In this document: positions 28,511 to 38,944 of the stretch, in pieces
Layout: each line of letters opens with the position of its first letter
Numbering within the stretch: the first letter of the stretch is position 1
DNA from: Azolla caroliniana
Lineage: Eukaryota > Polypodiophyta
Direction of reading: 5' to 3'
Assembly: GCA_043228905.1 (NCBI GenBank)
Contig: JBHGNT010000013.1
Span: forward strand, 4,774,001 to 4,838,000
Length of the DNA stretch: 64,000 nucleotides
Made by a program: the position numbers and the translations under genes
The notes under the pieces: generated by a model
Told to the model about the DNA's origin: nothing
The model's input: only the letters and a program-made list of their open reading frames with translations
The model's database searches: none

Positions 28511-31125
28511 AGAGGGCTGCCAAGGCGTGGGGCCGAGACAGTCCGGACACTCGGGAATGACCCCACGACTGTACGGTAGGTAGGAGATTTTGCTTCTCCG
28601 ACAACGGAGGGTGTATGATAGTCGGCATCGTTGGCCGAGAAAAGACAAGGGCGGAAGTGCGACTTCGAGCATGCGGAGTTCTCGGCCCGGACAAGGAAAT
28701 CAGCGGGGCCGTGGAGGCGGTCTCCTTCGACGACACCTTGGGGATGCTGAGGAAGGTTGCCGGAGAAGACCTTAACGAAGACCGGACGATACCGGTATGT
28801 TCCGAAGAGATGTACGAAGTCATCGCGAACTTCAGTCGGGGGCTCGGGTCGGATCGGACGGCCCGAGTTAGCACGAAGTACAAGACTGTGGACCGGAAGG
28901 TAAGGCCTGTCGCGGCACCCTTACCGGAGGGCAGCGAGTCCCGAATCAGAGGGGTTGCATCAGACCCCAGTTTACGAGATCCGGCCTGCATAGGACACAC
29001 CTTCACCGACGGGACGCTCCGGGAGCTCAAGATCGGTGGGGGCGGGTTCCTACTGCCTGCGGAGGAAGACCGGTTTCGGAGAATGCTCGGAAGGCACGGA
29101 AAGGCCTTCGCATTCTCACCGGAAGAGATCGGGTGCGTAGACCCGACGATCGTGGAGCTGATGGTGATATTCACGGTACCGCATGTACCGTGGAATCTCA
29201 ACCCGATTCCGGTACCGAGAGCTCACATCCCGAAGTTGATGGAGCTATTGAGGCAGAAAGTAGATATGGGCATTCTCGAACCGTCGCGTGCCCCATACTC
29301 GAACCGATGGTTTACCGTACCAAAGAAAAACGGAACGATGCGCTTCATTCAAGACCTGCAACCGGTCAACAGAGTGACCATTCGGATCGCAGGAATCGGA
29401 CCGACCATAGACGAGTTCACGGAGGCCTTCGCCGGAAGGTCGATTTACTCGGTCCGTGATCTGTACTCAGGGTACGACCAGTTCCAGCTAGCCGTGGAGA
29501 GCAGAGATATTACGACGATGCGAACTCCCCTCGGCCTAGTGCGAATGTGTACCCTGCCACAAGGAGGGACCAACTCGGTGGCCCACATGGTGAATGCAAT
29601 GAACAAGGTACTGAGGGATTGCATACCGGACATCACCATGCCATTTCTAGACGACATCCCGATCAAGGGGTGCCCGGTGGAGGAGAAGGACGAGACAGTC
29701 GGGCCGGACGGATGTCGGCGGTTCGTGGCGACACACATCGACGACTGCGAGAAGGTGCTACAGAGGCTACAGGATGCGAGACACACCTTCTCCGGGGAGA
29801 AATCAGCCTTCGGGCAATCGGAAATCCTGGTGGCCGGACACCTATGTGGACCTTATGGCCGGAAGCCATCTCCGGCAAAGGTAGAAGCCATCTCCGCGAT
29901 GAAGATCGATTGTAGCTCGGTTACGGAAGTTCGGAGGTTCCTGGGGGCTTGCGCGTTCTACCACATATGGATCCCTCATTACGCCCACGTTGCGGAGCCG
30001 CTATACGGGTTGCTGAAGAAAGGGCGAAAATTCGAGTGGCGAGACGAGCACACGGAGTCAGTCCGGAAGCTGAAGGAAGCTCTTGCGGCAGCACCGGCGC
30101 TCCGGAAGGCTGTCTACGAGAAGGGTACCCCGGTATACATAACGGTGGATACGAGTCCGACCGGGATCGGATGGGTCGTCAACCAAGAAGACGGGGACGG
30201 CACCCGGTTCCCGATCCGATTCGGCGCTAAGGTCCTCAGTGAACGACAGCAAGGGTACGCCCAGGTTAAACGGGAACTCTGGGGTATCGTTTCAGCAGTA
30301 AAGGCCGACAAAGACTACCTGATCGGGACAGAAGTGGTTATCGAGACGGATTGCCTGCCGATTCTCGGCATGGTTTCCGGATGCGCGACACCGGACCTGG
30401 CGATGCTCAGGTGGATAGCGTACATCAAGTCCCTGGACCCGGAAATACGACACATTTCCGGAAAAGACAACGCCATGGCCGACATGCTTTCGAGGGTGAA
30501 GTTTGATGACGAGGGCGGCATGGTTTCAGAGGACGAAGAAGTCGGCGTGGACTTCTTCGAGGCGGCGTACGTGACGACTGATGGGGCGAGCACTCCGGCA
30601 CTTAACGGCTTCGACGAGAGCAAGTACGACGGCGAGTGGCTGCAGATCGGTGGGTTTCTGAGGACAATGACGCCGGATGCGTCATGGACGAAAGACGAGG
30701 CCAACCGGGTCCGGAAGAAAGCTTACCGATTCTTTTTCCGGGACGGATACTTATGGAAGCACCCGAAGAAGAGGAACGGCGTCCCGCTCCGGGTGGTGGC
30801 GATGAAGGGAGAACAGGAGGAGCTGCTGACGGCCTACCACGACAGCCCTTGGGCTGGACACCGTGGAACGTGGGCCACGTTCGAGAAGATAAAGGGGAAG
30901 TACTGGTGGCCGGGACTGTACCGGGACGTGCATCGGTTCGTGACAACTTGTGAGAGCTGTCAGATGCACTCCATAGTCCGACATCGGGACGAGCTTCACC
31001 CTACGTACCCTCCGACCATCCACTTCAAATGGATGGTAGATCTGGTGACGATGCCGATGGAAGTAGGACAGATGCGGTATCTGGTCCTGGCTCGGGAAGA
31101 TCGGACCAACCAGGTAGAAGGCTGA
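28507..31125 (+). CDS. Gy-D pol: RT, RNase H and integrase start
   Basis: From the -1 frame overlap, a TGA near 28557 precedes a long frame from 28615 (836 codons). RT blocks: VFTVPHVPWNLNPIPVPRAH, GILEPSRAPYSNRWFTVPKK, FIQDLQPVNRVTIRIAGIGP, DLYSGYDQFQLAVESRDITT and MPFLDDIPIKGC with both catalytic Asp. RNase H: TVDTSPTGIGW, KRELWGIVSAVK, ETDCLPILGM, KDNAMADMLSR. Integrase finger: YHDSPWAGHRG and VTTCESCQMH (HHCC intact), then WMVDLVTMP with the first catalytic Asp. The frame stops at TGA 31123-31125 (EG* where Gy-H has EGRAL, so CGA to TGA). Confidence 0.92.
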
Positions 31126-31999
31126 GCCCTTCAGAACAAAACGACCGCGGCCGTATGTCGGTTCCTGATTGAGGATGTGATATGCCGGTACGGGTGCTGA
31201 TCGTGGCTGATCGTGGGGAGATCGTGGGAAGATCGTGGCTGATTGTGGGGAGCTGGACGCCGAAGAGGCCGAGGAGCTGTTCGACCGGCTAGGAGTCAAG
31301 CTCTCGCTTACCACTGCGTACAATCCGGAGGCGAATGGAAAGGTGGAGCGCGGACACGGACCGATCGTCAAGGCGTTAGTTCGGGCATGCGGGGGTCAAG
31401 TCGGGAACTGGCCGCGACTGCTGCCTTACGCGTTGTGGGCTGACCGAACTACGCACAATTCGGTAACCGGATTCATGCCGGCAGAGCTCATGTTTGGGCA
31501 GAAGCCGATCATGCCGATGGAACGTACAATCTCCTCATGGGCAACCGTGGACTGGAGAGACGAGATGAGCCGGGAGGAACTGTTGACGGCGCACATACGA
31601 CAGCTCGAGCGAAGACCGGAGGACCTGGAGCAGGCTGCGGAAAAGCTTCGGGTGGCCAGGACGAGGAAGAAAGCCCGGTTCGACCGGACGCACCGGCTCC
31701 GACCGAAGAAGATCGAGGAAGGCGACTGGGTGCTAGTCTAGGACAGCAGCCTCGACAACCAGCACCGAGCGACACGGAAGTTCGCAAGAAGGTGGTTCGG
31801 GCCTTACGTGGTACAAAGCGCCAATGACAACGGGACGTACCATTTGGCGGAACCCGACGGCACAAGAATAGCGATACCGGTAGCTGGGAAGCGGATCAAA
31901 GCGTTCAAGAAGCGTCACGACAACGAGCCGGATCCGGTTAACCTAGACCGCGACGACGAACGATCCGAAACCGAAGAAGAACCGACGGGTGGAGAATGA
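31126..31999 (+). pseudogene. Gy-D integrase core and C-terminus, broken
   Basis: After the TGA the frame reads LQNKTTAAVCRFLIEDVICR. At 31186-31256 a small expansion of GATCGTGG-like units shifts the frame exactly where Gy-H has KIVADRGELD, so the second catalytic Asp block is scrambled. Downstream, LTTAYNPEANGKVERGHGPI has the catalytic Glu, followed by FGQKPIMPMERTISSWATV, RPKKIEEGDWVLV, a TAG at 31739-31741 (Gy-H has YD), and RWFGPYVVQSANDNGTYHLA. The integrase cannot be functional. Confidence 0.9.
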
Positions 32000-32054
32000 A
32001 GGCTGGAGAGGTTTTCTCCGTCCCAACACAATTTGGCGCATGCCGGTGGATGTG

Positions 32055-32072
32055 CGGTTAGGTGGGGGCGGA
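32055..32072 (+). promoter_or_regulatory. Polypurine tract of Gy-D
   Basis: GGTGGGGGCGGA directly precedes the TGTCGTGAAG start of the 3' LTR. Confidence 0.75.
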
Positions 32073-32694
32073 TGTCGTGAAGAAAACCGTCCACAAGCGG
32101 AATCGGTGCCGCGGAGCGTAGGAGCCGGCTCTACGTGCACATGCGCCCCTTGTTGTACATAGAAGATCCTAGGCAGGTGGATTCTGTAGGTAGGGAAATG
32201 GCTCCTTCCTTACCTATAAAAGGGGGGTGGCGAGGAGGGGCGAAGGATCGCGGGGAGACGAGGATGAAGTTCTGTCGGTTTGCGTGCGAAGGCTTCTCTC
32301 TCTCTCTCTCTCTCTCTGGTTTGCAAACGCCATAGCTTCCTTCTGTGCAGGTTTCGGGAGGCTCGCGCTGCTCTGAGGAATGCCCGAGTGCTTCTGGCAA
32401 CACCTCCAACCTACTCCTTCCTTTCTGTGCGTTTACGAACAGGTATCGACATCTGTTCGCCGGCCTGTTCGATTGTAACCGACTCTGTGTTGTGTTGTTT
32501 GTCGTTTGTTAATACATACATACGTTTGTGTCTTCCTGTGTCACTGTCCCACTCGCGTCCTTGTGTCGAAGGGCCGTGTCCCTGTGAATCTACTCTCGCA
32601 CGTAGTGGGCATCTTCTCCTTTCTCTCTTGCTCTTGGGTACAGGACCCCCGAGGTCCCGCCTCATTCCACGCATCCGCGAGGAAAACCTCGACA
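32073..32694 (+). mobile_element. 3' LTR of Gy-D
   Basis: The 622-base partner of 25720-26340 ends GAAAACCTCGACA and is followed by CCGG (32695-32698). The long plus-strand frame that crosses its end is not a gene. Confidence 0.95.
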
Positions 32695-32698
32695 CCGG

Positions 32699-33244
32699 AG
32701 CCGAATCGGAGACACATGTTCGAAGTGCCCTTCAAGTACCGGAGTATCCATTTGACCGTGTTCTAATGCTCCTTGCCGGGATTGCTCATAAACCGGCTCA
32801 CCACTCTGACTGCGTATCCAATATATGGTCGAGTACACACCATTGCGTACATTAAGCTCCCGACAGCAGAGGCATATGGAACCTTCATCATATCCGCCTT
32901 CTCTGCTTTCGTCTTCTGGCTTTGCTTACCGGAAAACCTGCAGTTTGCCGGAAGTGTCGATCCGACTGGTTTCGCATCTGACATGTTGAACCGCTGAAGC
33001 ACCTTTGTCACGTACTCTCCTGTGACAGCCACAGTTACTTCGTTGGCCAGTTCCGGATGATATGCATCCCCAACATATGTCTTGCCGGACCCAAGTCTTT
33101 CATTGAGAATGTCCGCTTGAGAGCCTTCTTCAGCATCCATATTTTGGCTTGGTCCTGTCCGACGATCAACATGTCGTCCACGTACAGAATGAGTATCAGG
33201 AAGTCGCCTCCTTCGAACTTCTTCACAAACACGCAGTGATCGGC
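32699..33244 (-). pseudogene. Co-5 RT C-terminus and connection domain
   Basis: The minus strand reads ADHCVFVKKFEGGDFLILIL, YVDDMLIVGQDQAKIWMLKK, DLGPARHMLGMHIIRN, then in another frame EYVTKVLQRFNMSDAKPVGS, KAEKADMMKVPYASAVGSLM and SRFMSNPGKEH followed by TAG where NxVKWILRYLKGTS continues. YVDD is intact. The TAG after GKEH is shared with Co-6. A frameshift around 33050 separates the pieces. Confidence 0.88.
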
Positions 33245-35155
33245 CTACGTCTTGTGGTACCCTTGATCGGTCATGAAGGAGTCGAACTTCCGGTACCATT
33301 GCGGGGGGGCCTGCTTCAACCTGTAGAGGCTCTTCTTCAACCGAAAAACCAGGTGCTCCTTCCCTTTCTCCACGAATCCTTCCGGTTGCTGCATGTAGAT
33401 CTCCTCTTCGAGGTCACCGTGAAGGAATGCCGTCTTCACGTCTAGCTGCTCTACCTCGAGGTCCATGCTTGCCGCTATACTCAGCACCGTCCGGATGGAG
33501 GTCATCTTTACTACCGGGGCAAATATCTCATCGAAGTCCACGCCCTTCTTCTGCTGGAACCCCTTCACCACGATCCTGGCTTTGTATCTCGGGGGGTTGC
33601 CGGCATCTCCCGGTTTCAACTTGTACACCCACTTGTTTCGGAGTGCCCGCTTTCCTTTCGGCAACTCCACCAATTTGTACGTATGGTTCTCATGCACAGA
33701 ATCCATCTCATCCTGCATGGCACTTAACCATTTTCGGTTGTGGGTGTCATCCTTTGCTTCTTCGAAGCTTTCTGGCTCCCCCTCATTGGTTAGCAGCACA
33801 TGCTCTGCATCTGGAAATCTCCGGGGGGCCCTTCTCTCTCTGAGTGGATATCTCCGTCTCTGGGCTTCGGAAACCGGCTCCTCCATTTGCTCTTCATCTG
33901 AATCCGATTCGGGGTCTTGACCCGTTCCGGTTTCAGTTTTCTCTACTTCTTCTTCTGTTGGTTCGGTATCCTCACCGTAACCGGCTGGTTCGTCGAGTGC
34001 TAACCGGTCTCCTGCCGGTTGGGTCTGCTCATCGTAGAATCGATCCTTACCGGTCGACTCAGAGTTCATTATCTTCTTCTCCGACTCCCAGTTGGCGAGC
34101 TTCTTATCCTCCATGAAGATAATATCTCGACTCCGGAATACCTTCTTGTCAATCGGGTCCCACACTTGGTAGCCGAACTCATCGTCGCCGTAATTGAGGA
34201 ATATGCATGGCCGGGTCTTTGGATCTAAGTTTCCTCTCCTGTCCTTAGCTACATGCACGTATGTGAGGCACCCGAACACCTTAAGATGCCAGTAGGACAC
34301 TTCCTTACTGGTCCACACCTTCTGCGGTGTGTCTCCATCCAAGGGCACTGAGGGTGATCTGTTTATCACATACGTTGTTGTCGACAACGCCGCAACCCAA
34401 AACGTCTTGGGTAACTTTTCATGTGCCAGCATACTCCGGACCCTCTCCATTATGGTCTGGTTCATCCTCTCGGCCAGCCTGTTTAGTTCTAGCGTCTTCG
34501 GCACGGTAAATTCGAGCCAGATTCCCTTCGAGCGATAATACTCCTCGAACTGCCCCCGGTATTCACCTCCGTTATCTGCTCGAACCGCCTTCAGCTTCCG
34601 GCCGGTTTCTCTTTCCACTCTCGCGTGGAGCTCTTTGAAGACGGATAACACCTGATCCTTCGTCTTCAATGGTGTGGCCCACAATTTCCGGCTGTAGTCA
34701 TCTATGAATGTCACGAAGTACTGCGATCCTGCATGTGACTTCGTGTCCACTTGACACACATCAGTATGCACCAACTCCAGCGGTGCATTACGTCTCATCG
34801 GAGGCCTCGATCGGAAAGAGGTCTGGTTTTGCTTTCCGGCCAGACAATCAGTGCACTTGTCCAAGTGCACGTTCTTCATTGGAATGAGGTTGTCATCTGC
34901 AAGACTCTTCATCCCCTTCTCGCTCATGTGACACAGCCTTTTGTGCCACAGCTCACCGGCAGTGTCGGATGCCACGTTCACTTCCTCCGGACATAACCGG
35001 GCATTCATCAGGTACAACGTGTTGACCTTCTGGGCTCGAGCCACAATCAGGCTCCCTTTGTTGAACTTCATAACACCGTTCCGGATGCTACCCGTGTAGC
35101 CTTCATCATCTAGCCGACCAACTGATATCAGGTTCAGACGAACCTCCGGAACGTG
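33245..35155 (-). CDS. Co-5 integrase and reverse transcriptase
   Basis: A 637-codon open stretch runs from just after a TGA at 35156-35158 to a TAG at 33245. Integrase: LWHKRLCHMSEKGM and CTDCLAGKQN (HHCC), LVHTDVCQVDT, AVRADNGGEY and LAERMNQTIMERV (D, D, E retained). Middle: VFGCLTYVHV and a long acidic linker with EEEVEKTETGTGQDPESDSD. RT: WLSAMQDEMDSVHENHTYKL, YKARIVVKGFQQKKGVDFDE, LDVKTAFLHGDLEEEIYMQQ and LKKSLYRLKQAPPQWY. The TAG lies where Co-6 reads KTQADH, so CAG to TAG. In frame with gag upstream. Confidence 0.9.
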   Translation of the reverse strand, partial: HVPEVRLNLISVGRLDDEGYTGSIRNGVMKFNKGSLIVARAQKVNTLYLMNARLCPEEVNVASDTAGELWHKRLCHMSEKGMKSLADDNLIPMKNVHLDKCTDCLAGKQNQTSFRSRPPMRRNAPLELVHTDVCQVDTKSHAGSQYFVTFIDDYSRKLWATPLKTKDQVLSVFKELHARVERETGRKLKAVRADNGGEYRGQFEEYYRSKGIWLEFTVPKTLELNRLAERMNQTIMERVRSMLAHEKLPKTFWVAALSTTTYVINRSPSVPLDGDTPQKVWTSKEVSYWHLKVFGCLTYVHVAKDRRGNLDPKTRPCIFLNYGDDEFGYQVWDPIDKKVFRSRDIIFMEDKKLANWESEKKIMNSESTGKDRFYDEQTQPAGDRLALDEPAGYGEDTEPTEEEVEKTETGTGQDPESDSDEEQMEEPVSEAQRRRYPLRERRAPRRFPDAEHVLLTNEGEPESFEEAKDDTHNRKWLSAMQDEMDSVHENHTYKLVELPKGKRALRNKWVYKLKPGDAGNPPRYKARIVVKGFQQKKGVDFDEIFAPVVKMTSIRTVLSIAASMDLEVEQLDVKTAFLHGDLEEEIYMQQPEGFVEKGKEHLVFRLKKSLYRLKQAPPQWYRKFDSFMTDQGYHKT

Positions 35156-35158
35156 TCA

Positions 35159-36233
35159 GAAATCCTTCAGCAGCAACTTGCACCCGGTTGGTGTTGTCAA
35201 CCACACGTCTCCTATGCCGACAATTCGGCATGTACCTTCATTCCCCATCCGGACACAGCCGTGATCACCGACTGAGGAGGATGAGAAGCATTTCCGGTCT
35301 GGGGTAAGGTGGAACGACGCTCCGGAGTCGACCACCCAGGTCATCTCGTCGCCGGCAAGGTTTATCTCACTCTCCTCGGTGATGAGCATCAACTCTTCTT
35401 CACTTGCCGCGATTGCCATCGTTCCCTTCTGGTCCGACCCCGTCCGGTCTTTACCGTTCCGGTCCGATGTCTGCTTTGAATCGGTAGCGTCAGTTTCCTT
35501 GTCTTTTTGGAAATGCTGATAGTTCTTCTGGAAGTGTCCTGGCTTGCCGCAATAGAAGCAAGTAGGCCTCCCCCTTGACTTTGACCGTGTCCCCGACTTT
35601 TCCCGGTTCTGGGGGCTACGGTTCCTTTGTCTTCCGCGTTCCGATTCGGTAAGGAGTGCTTTGGAGTCGGAGTTCGTATCCTTATCTTTCCGACGCGCCT
35701 CCTCATTTAGCAAGCTCGACTTCACTCTTGCTAGGGATAACCGTTTCCCTTCCGGCCCGGCGTTGCCCAAGGTGACAACCAATGTCTCCCAGCTATCTGG
35801 GAGGCAACCGAGCAGGAGTAGTGCTAGTACCTCATCGGCAAGAGGTACTTCCAATGATGTTGCCTGGTGGATCAGCCCCTGGAAGGCATTCATGTGCTCC
35901 ACCATGCTGGAGCCATCTTGGTACCAGAGTCTTACTAGCTTCCGGAACACCGAAACCTGTTTAACAACATTTTTGTTCTGAAACATAATGCCGATCTTCT
36001 CCCAGAGCTCATGAGCCTTGCTCTCTTCATTGAAGTTGTTGTATAGGCTCATGTTGATGACGCACCATATGTACGTCGTTGTCTTCATGTGCATCACCTC
36101 CCATATCGTGGCGTCGATTTTGTCCGGTCTCTTGTCCCCGAACTGAACCGGCAACCAAAGATCTTTAACCACGAGCATGTCCCTCATCTTCGTCTTCCAC
36201 ACTAAATAGTTGGAGCCGGTGATCTTGAACATG
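35159..36233 (-). CDS. Co-5 gag and protease
   Basis: The ATG at 36233 opens MFKITGSNYLVWKTKMRDML after a 33-base leader from the primer site. Gag continues with ELWEKIGIMFQNKNVVKQVS, MVEHMNAFQGLIHQATSLEV and LLGCLPDSWETLVVTLG. The zinc knuckle reads CFYCGKPGHFQKNY, so the last Cys is Tyr and the finger is incomplete. A charged linker leads to the protease (WVVDSGASFHLTPDRKCF, intact DSGA). The frame ends LLLKDF-TGA, after which HVPEVRLNLISVGRLDDEGY continues in the same frame. Confidence 0.9.
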
Positions 36234-36265
36234 CCAACGATTCGTCCATCTTCTGTGTCGTTTCG

Positions 36266-36277
36266 CTCTGATACCAC
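36266..36277 (-). promoter_or_regulatory. Primer-binding site of Co-5 (tRNA-iMet type)
   Basis: On the minus strand it is TGGTATCAGAGC, separated by three bases from the LTR. Confidence 0.92.
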
Positions 36278-36280
36278 TTT

Positions 36281-37006
36281 GACAAGAACACACACTCCCG
36301 ATGAACAATGCTCGGCCACAACCGAGCTTAGAATCAAAACACAGAAAAAATGGGAATGAATGCACGACACAGTGAAGAGAAGAGTACACAGGATGTTTAC
36401 GTGGAAAACCCAAATAAGGGAAAAAACCACGGCAGCCCACAGACTGCAAACTATCACTATGTCAGAAAGTACAAAAATTGGTAAAGCACCGAAGCAACGA
36501 CCTCGAGCTTTCTATCTTCACCACAGGCGGCGGTTACAATAGAGACAACGACCTCTTCCTCTGTCTCACTCTCTCTGTACACAGTTGCGCGCTCTAATCT
36601 TACACAAACAAGAATGACAACAACAACAAAAAAAGTTTGCCCTAAGTCATATTTATACTAATATGACTTTTCCGCTATTTACAAATATAGCCATGATGAA
36701 CTCTCAGAAACATATTTATGAATATGTCTCTTCATCTGGTGAGCACTCCTCACTGGGTCTGCACCATCCGGCTCTCCTTAGCCGGGTACTCTTCATCCGG
36801 TTCTCACCGGGTCTGCACCATCCGGCTCTCCGTAGTCGGGTACTCCTCATCTTGTTCTCACCGGGTCTGCACCATCCGGCTCTCCGTAGCCGGGTACTCT
36901 TCATCTGGTTCTCGCCGGGTCTTCACCATCCGGCTCTCCGTAGCCGGGTACTCTTCATCCGGTTCTCACCGGGTCTTCACCATCCGGAGGGACATGTTTC
37001 CTAACA
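36281..37006 (-). mobile_element. 5' LTR of Co-5
   Basis: The 726-base LTR starts TGTTAGGAAACATG (37006) and ends TTCTTGTCA (36281) on the minus strand. It has an AGTATAAATATGAC TATA region near 36655 and four full 54-base CCGG-rich units (36761-36976) upstream of it. GGCCG at 37007-37011 is the right flank. Confidence 0.92.
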
Positions 37007-37011
37007 GGCCG

Positions 37012-38243
37012 ATGACTCGAGGATGGTGAACGCCACTTCGAGGGAGGATAAATGTTTCGGAACACGCATTGTGTACGAAACATCGAGTGATGAAGGTGCA
37101 AGCATGAGAAAATCTTCAATGATCGAGGGAGATAAAGTGTTTGAGTCCGACGTGATTGAGGAGGTAGCCATGAAAAACGACATTGAGTCAGAGGTGGCTA
37201 TGGACGAGTCGACGACGGATAGCCATGTCGACACTTTCTCCACGCTTGTTCTAGAGACTTCGGCGGTTGTGCCCGTGTGCCAACGTGAGACCAGAGAGAC
37301 GGAATGTGGTGACGGGAAGCCGAAGGCCCAACACAAAGAGGAAGAAGATCGAGGAAGAAAGGATATCCCCACACCTATTTTAGAGACTTCGGCGGTTGTG
37401 CACGTGCGCCAATGTGAGGCCGGAGAGACGGAATGTGTCGACGGAAAAGCGGACGACCGGAAGGGTGATGAGGAAGACAAGGTAAAGGAACGAAGGGATT
37501 CCTTCACACTGGTTCCGGAGACTTCGGTAGTCGAGACCGTGTGTCGACATAAGACCAAAGGTAAAGGAGGTGGCGGAGAGGACATAATATGGCTCGAGGC
37601 GAGCATACACAGAGGGAAGGATGTGGCCGACGAGGAGGCCAAGGATGAATCCGCGGTTGAGTTCAATGGAGAGGCAGCATGCAGGAACGGAGGAAGAGTC
37701 AAGAACCGGTCGAACTGGAAGACGATCCGGCCGGGATTCCGGCCCGAACGAAGGAAGATACACATGGGAGATGATCGACCAGGGCCGACCCGACCGAAAC
37801 TTGATTCGGAGGAAATTGATCGGATGATCTCGATCCAAAAGGGGGCCGACCCGGCTAGAATCAATCGGTCGAGCCCAACTCGGCGAAATGCGAATGTAGA
37901 CGAAGGCCAACCGAGCCAAGAAGCGATCGGCGGAGACCGATCCGGACAAGGGAAAACCTGGCATAATCGGAGATCGACACAAACGATCCACAACACCCAG
38001 TTGAAGACGGTGAGCGCAAGGAGTGGCCAGGAGTCCAATCGAAGGACACGCGCGGTGGACGAAGGAAGAGCAGTCGGATCGACGACATCGTTCGGTAGAT
38101 CTACTACAACCGATCGGGGAAGGTGTGAGCGCCGGATATGGTGGATCGGGTGGCTACGGTGGTTCGGTTGGAAAGATTGCGCATACTCGAAGTGGAAGAC
38201 GAAGTCAGACGAGGTCGACGAGCGTGCAGAGGATCTCGGTTGA
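37012..38243 (+). CDS. Gy-C ORF, part 3 of 3 (unique C-terminal region)
   Basis: This continues the Gy-C frame without a stop to TGA 38241-38243. It holds three degenerate repeats of about 45 residues, each headed by LETSAVV or PETSVV and followed by a short Cys/Gln/Arg run and GETEC.DGK-type text (near 37250, 37380 and 37515). Then comes an acidic stretch, and a basic, Arg/Asn/Ser-rich C-terminus (NWKTIRPGFRPERRKIHMGD). No protease, RT, RNase H or integrase motif occurs. The C-terminus ends in an aromatic patch (WWIGWLRWFGWKD). I do not recognise this region; it replaces pro-pol and may serve RNA or particle functions while enzymes come from Gy-D-like relatives. Confidence 0.8.
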
Positions 38244-38296
38244 TCACCGTTACCAAAGATCTCACCTCTTCACCTTTCTCGGCACATACCGGAGGA

Positions 38297-38940
38297 TGTC
38301 GCGACGATTTTCGGCTACGGTGTGAAACCGAGTGAGACGAATAAACCAAGGATGTGCAACATTGCACATGCACTTAGCAAATAAACCTAAGGCCTAGTGG
38401 CACTTGAGTTCATATAGAGGGGTGCAAGCAAGGTTTGAACCTTGCACCTCTAAGATACAAAATGATTGCCTTACCATTAGGACAACTATCATATAGTGTA
38501 GATTCTATGTATTTCCTTTTTATATACGAATTATAGATGAAACAACCATAGAAAACCATGTGCACAAAACCATGGTTCTAAACCCATGGTTTGTGCATGA
38601 CATAAGCAAAACCGTGTGCACAAAACCATGGTTTTAGCCCATGGTTTTGTGCATGTCACAAGCATGGAAAGACCTATAAAAGCCCCTAGTTGGGCTTGTG
38701 TAAGGGGGGCTCAATATGTGATATCACCAACTCCATTATCATCAATATAATTATATTTGTCTTCATCTTCTTCATATTTTTCTACTTCTCAAGAGTACAA
38801 TTTTTCTTCTTCTCAAGCAAACCAATTTCATCTAATCTTACATTGATCGTCATCTCTTCGATAATTCTGCAAACATCCTCCCCAGTCCAAGACCCTGGTG
38901 GTCGCTCGAGTAGCACACGCACGCGCGAATCTTCGCGACA
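38297..38940 (+). mobile_element. 3' LTR of Gy-C
   Basis: The 644-base LTR runs from TGTCGCGACGATTTTCGG to AATCTTCGCGACA and is followed by ACGT (38941-38944). It is preceded by a short purine run (GGAGGA). It contains the same tRNA-like segment and hairpins as the 5' copy. Confidence 0.93.
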
Positions 38941-38944
38941 ACGT

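Noticed and set aside
32280-32855. 191-codon plus-strand frame with an apparent signal-peptide-like LSLSLSL start
   Set aside because: It crosses the end of the Gy-D 3' LTR into Co-5. The LSLSLS run is a CT microsatellite, and the same text occurs in the 5' LTR.
37001-38038. 345-codon minus-strand frame opposite Gy-C part 3
   Set aside because: The plus-strand frame is the exact continuation of gag after excision of Co-5, so the minus frame is a shadow.
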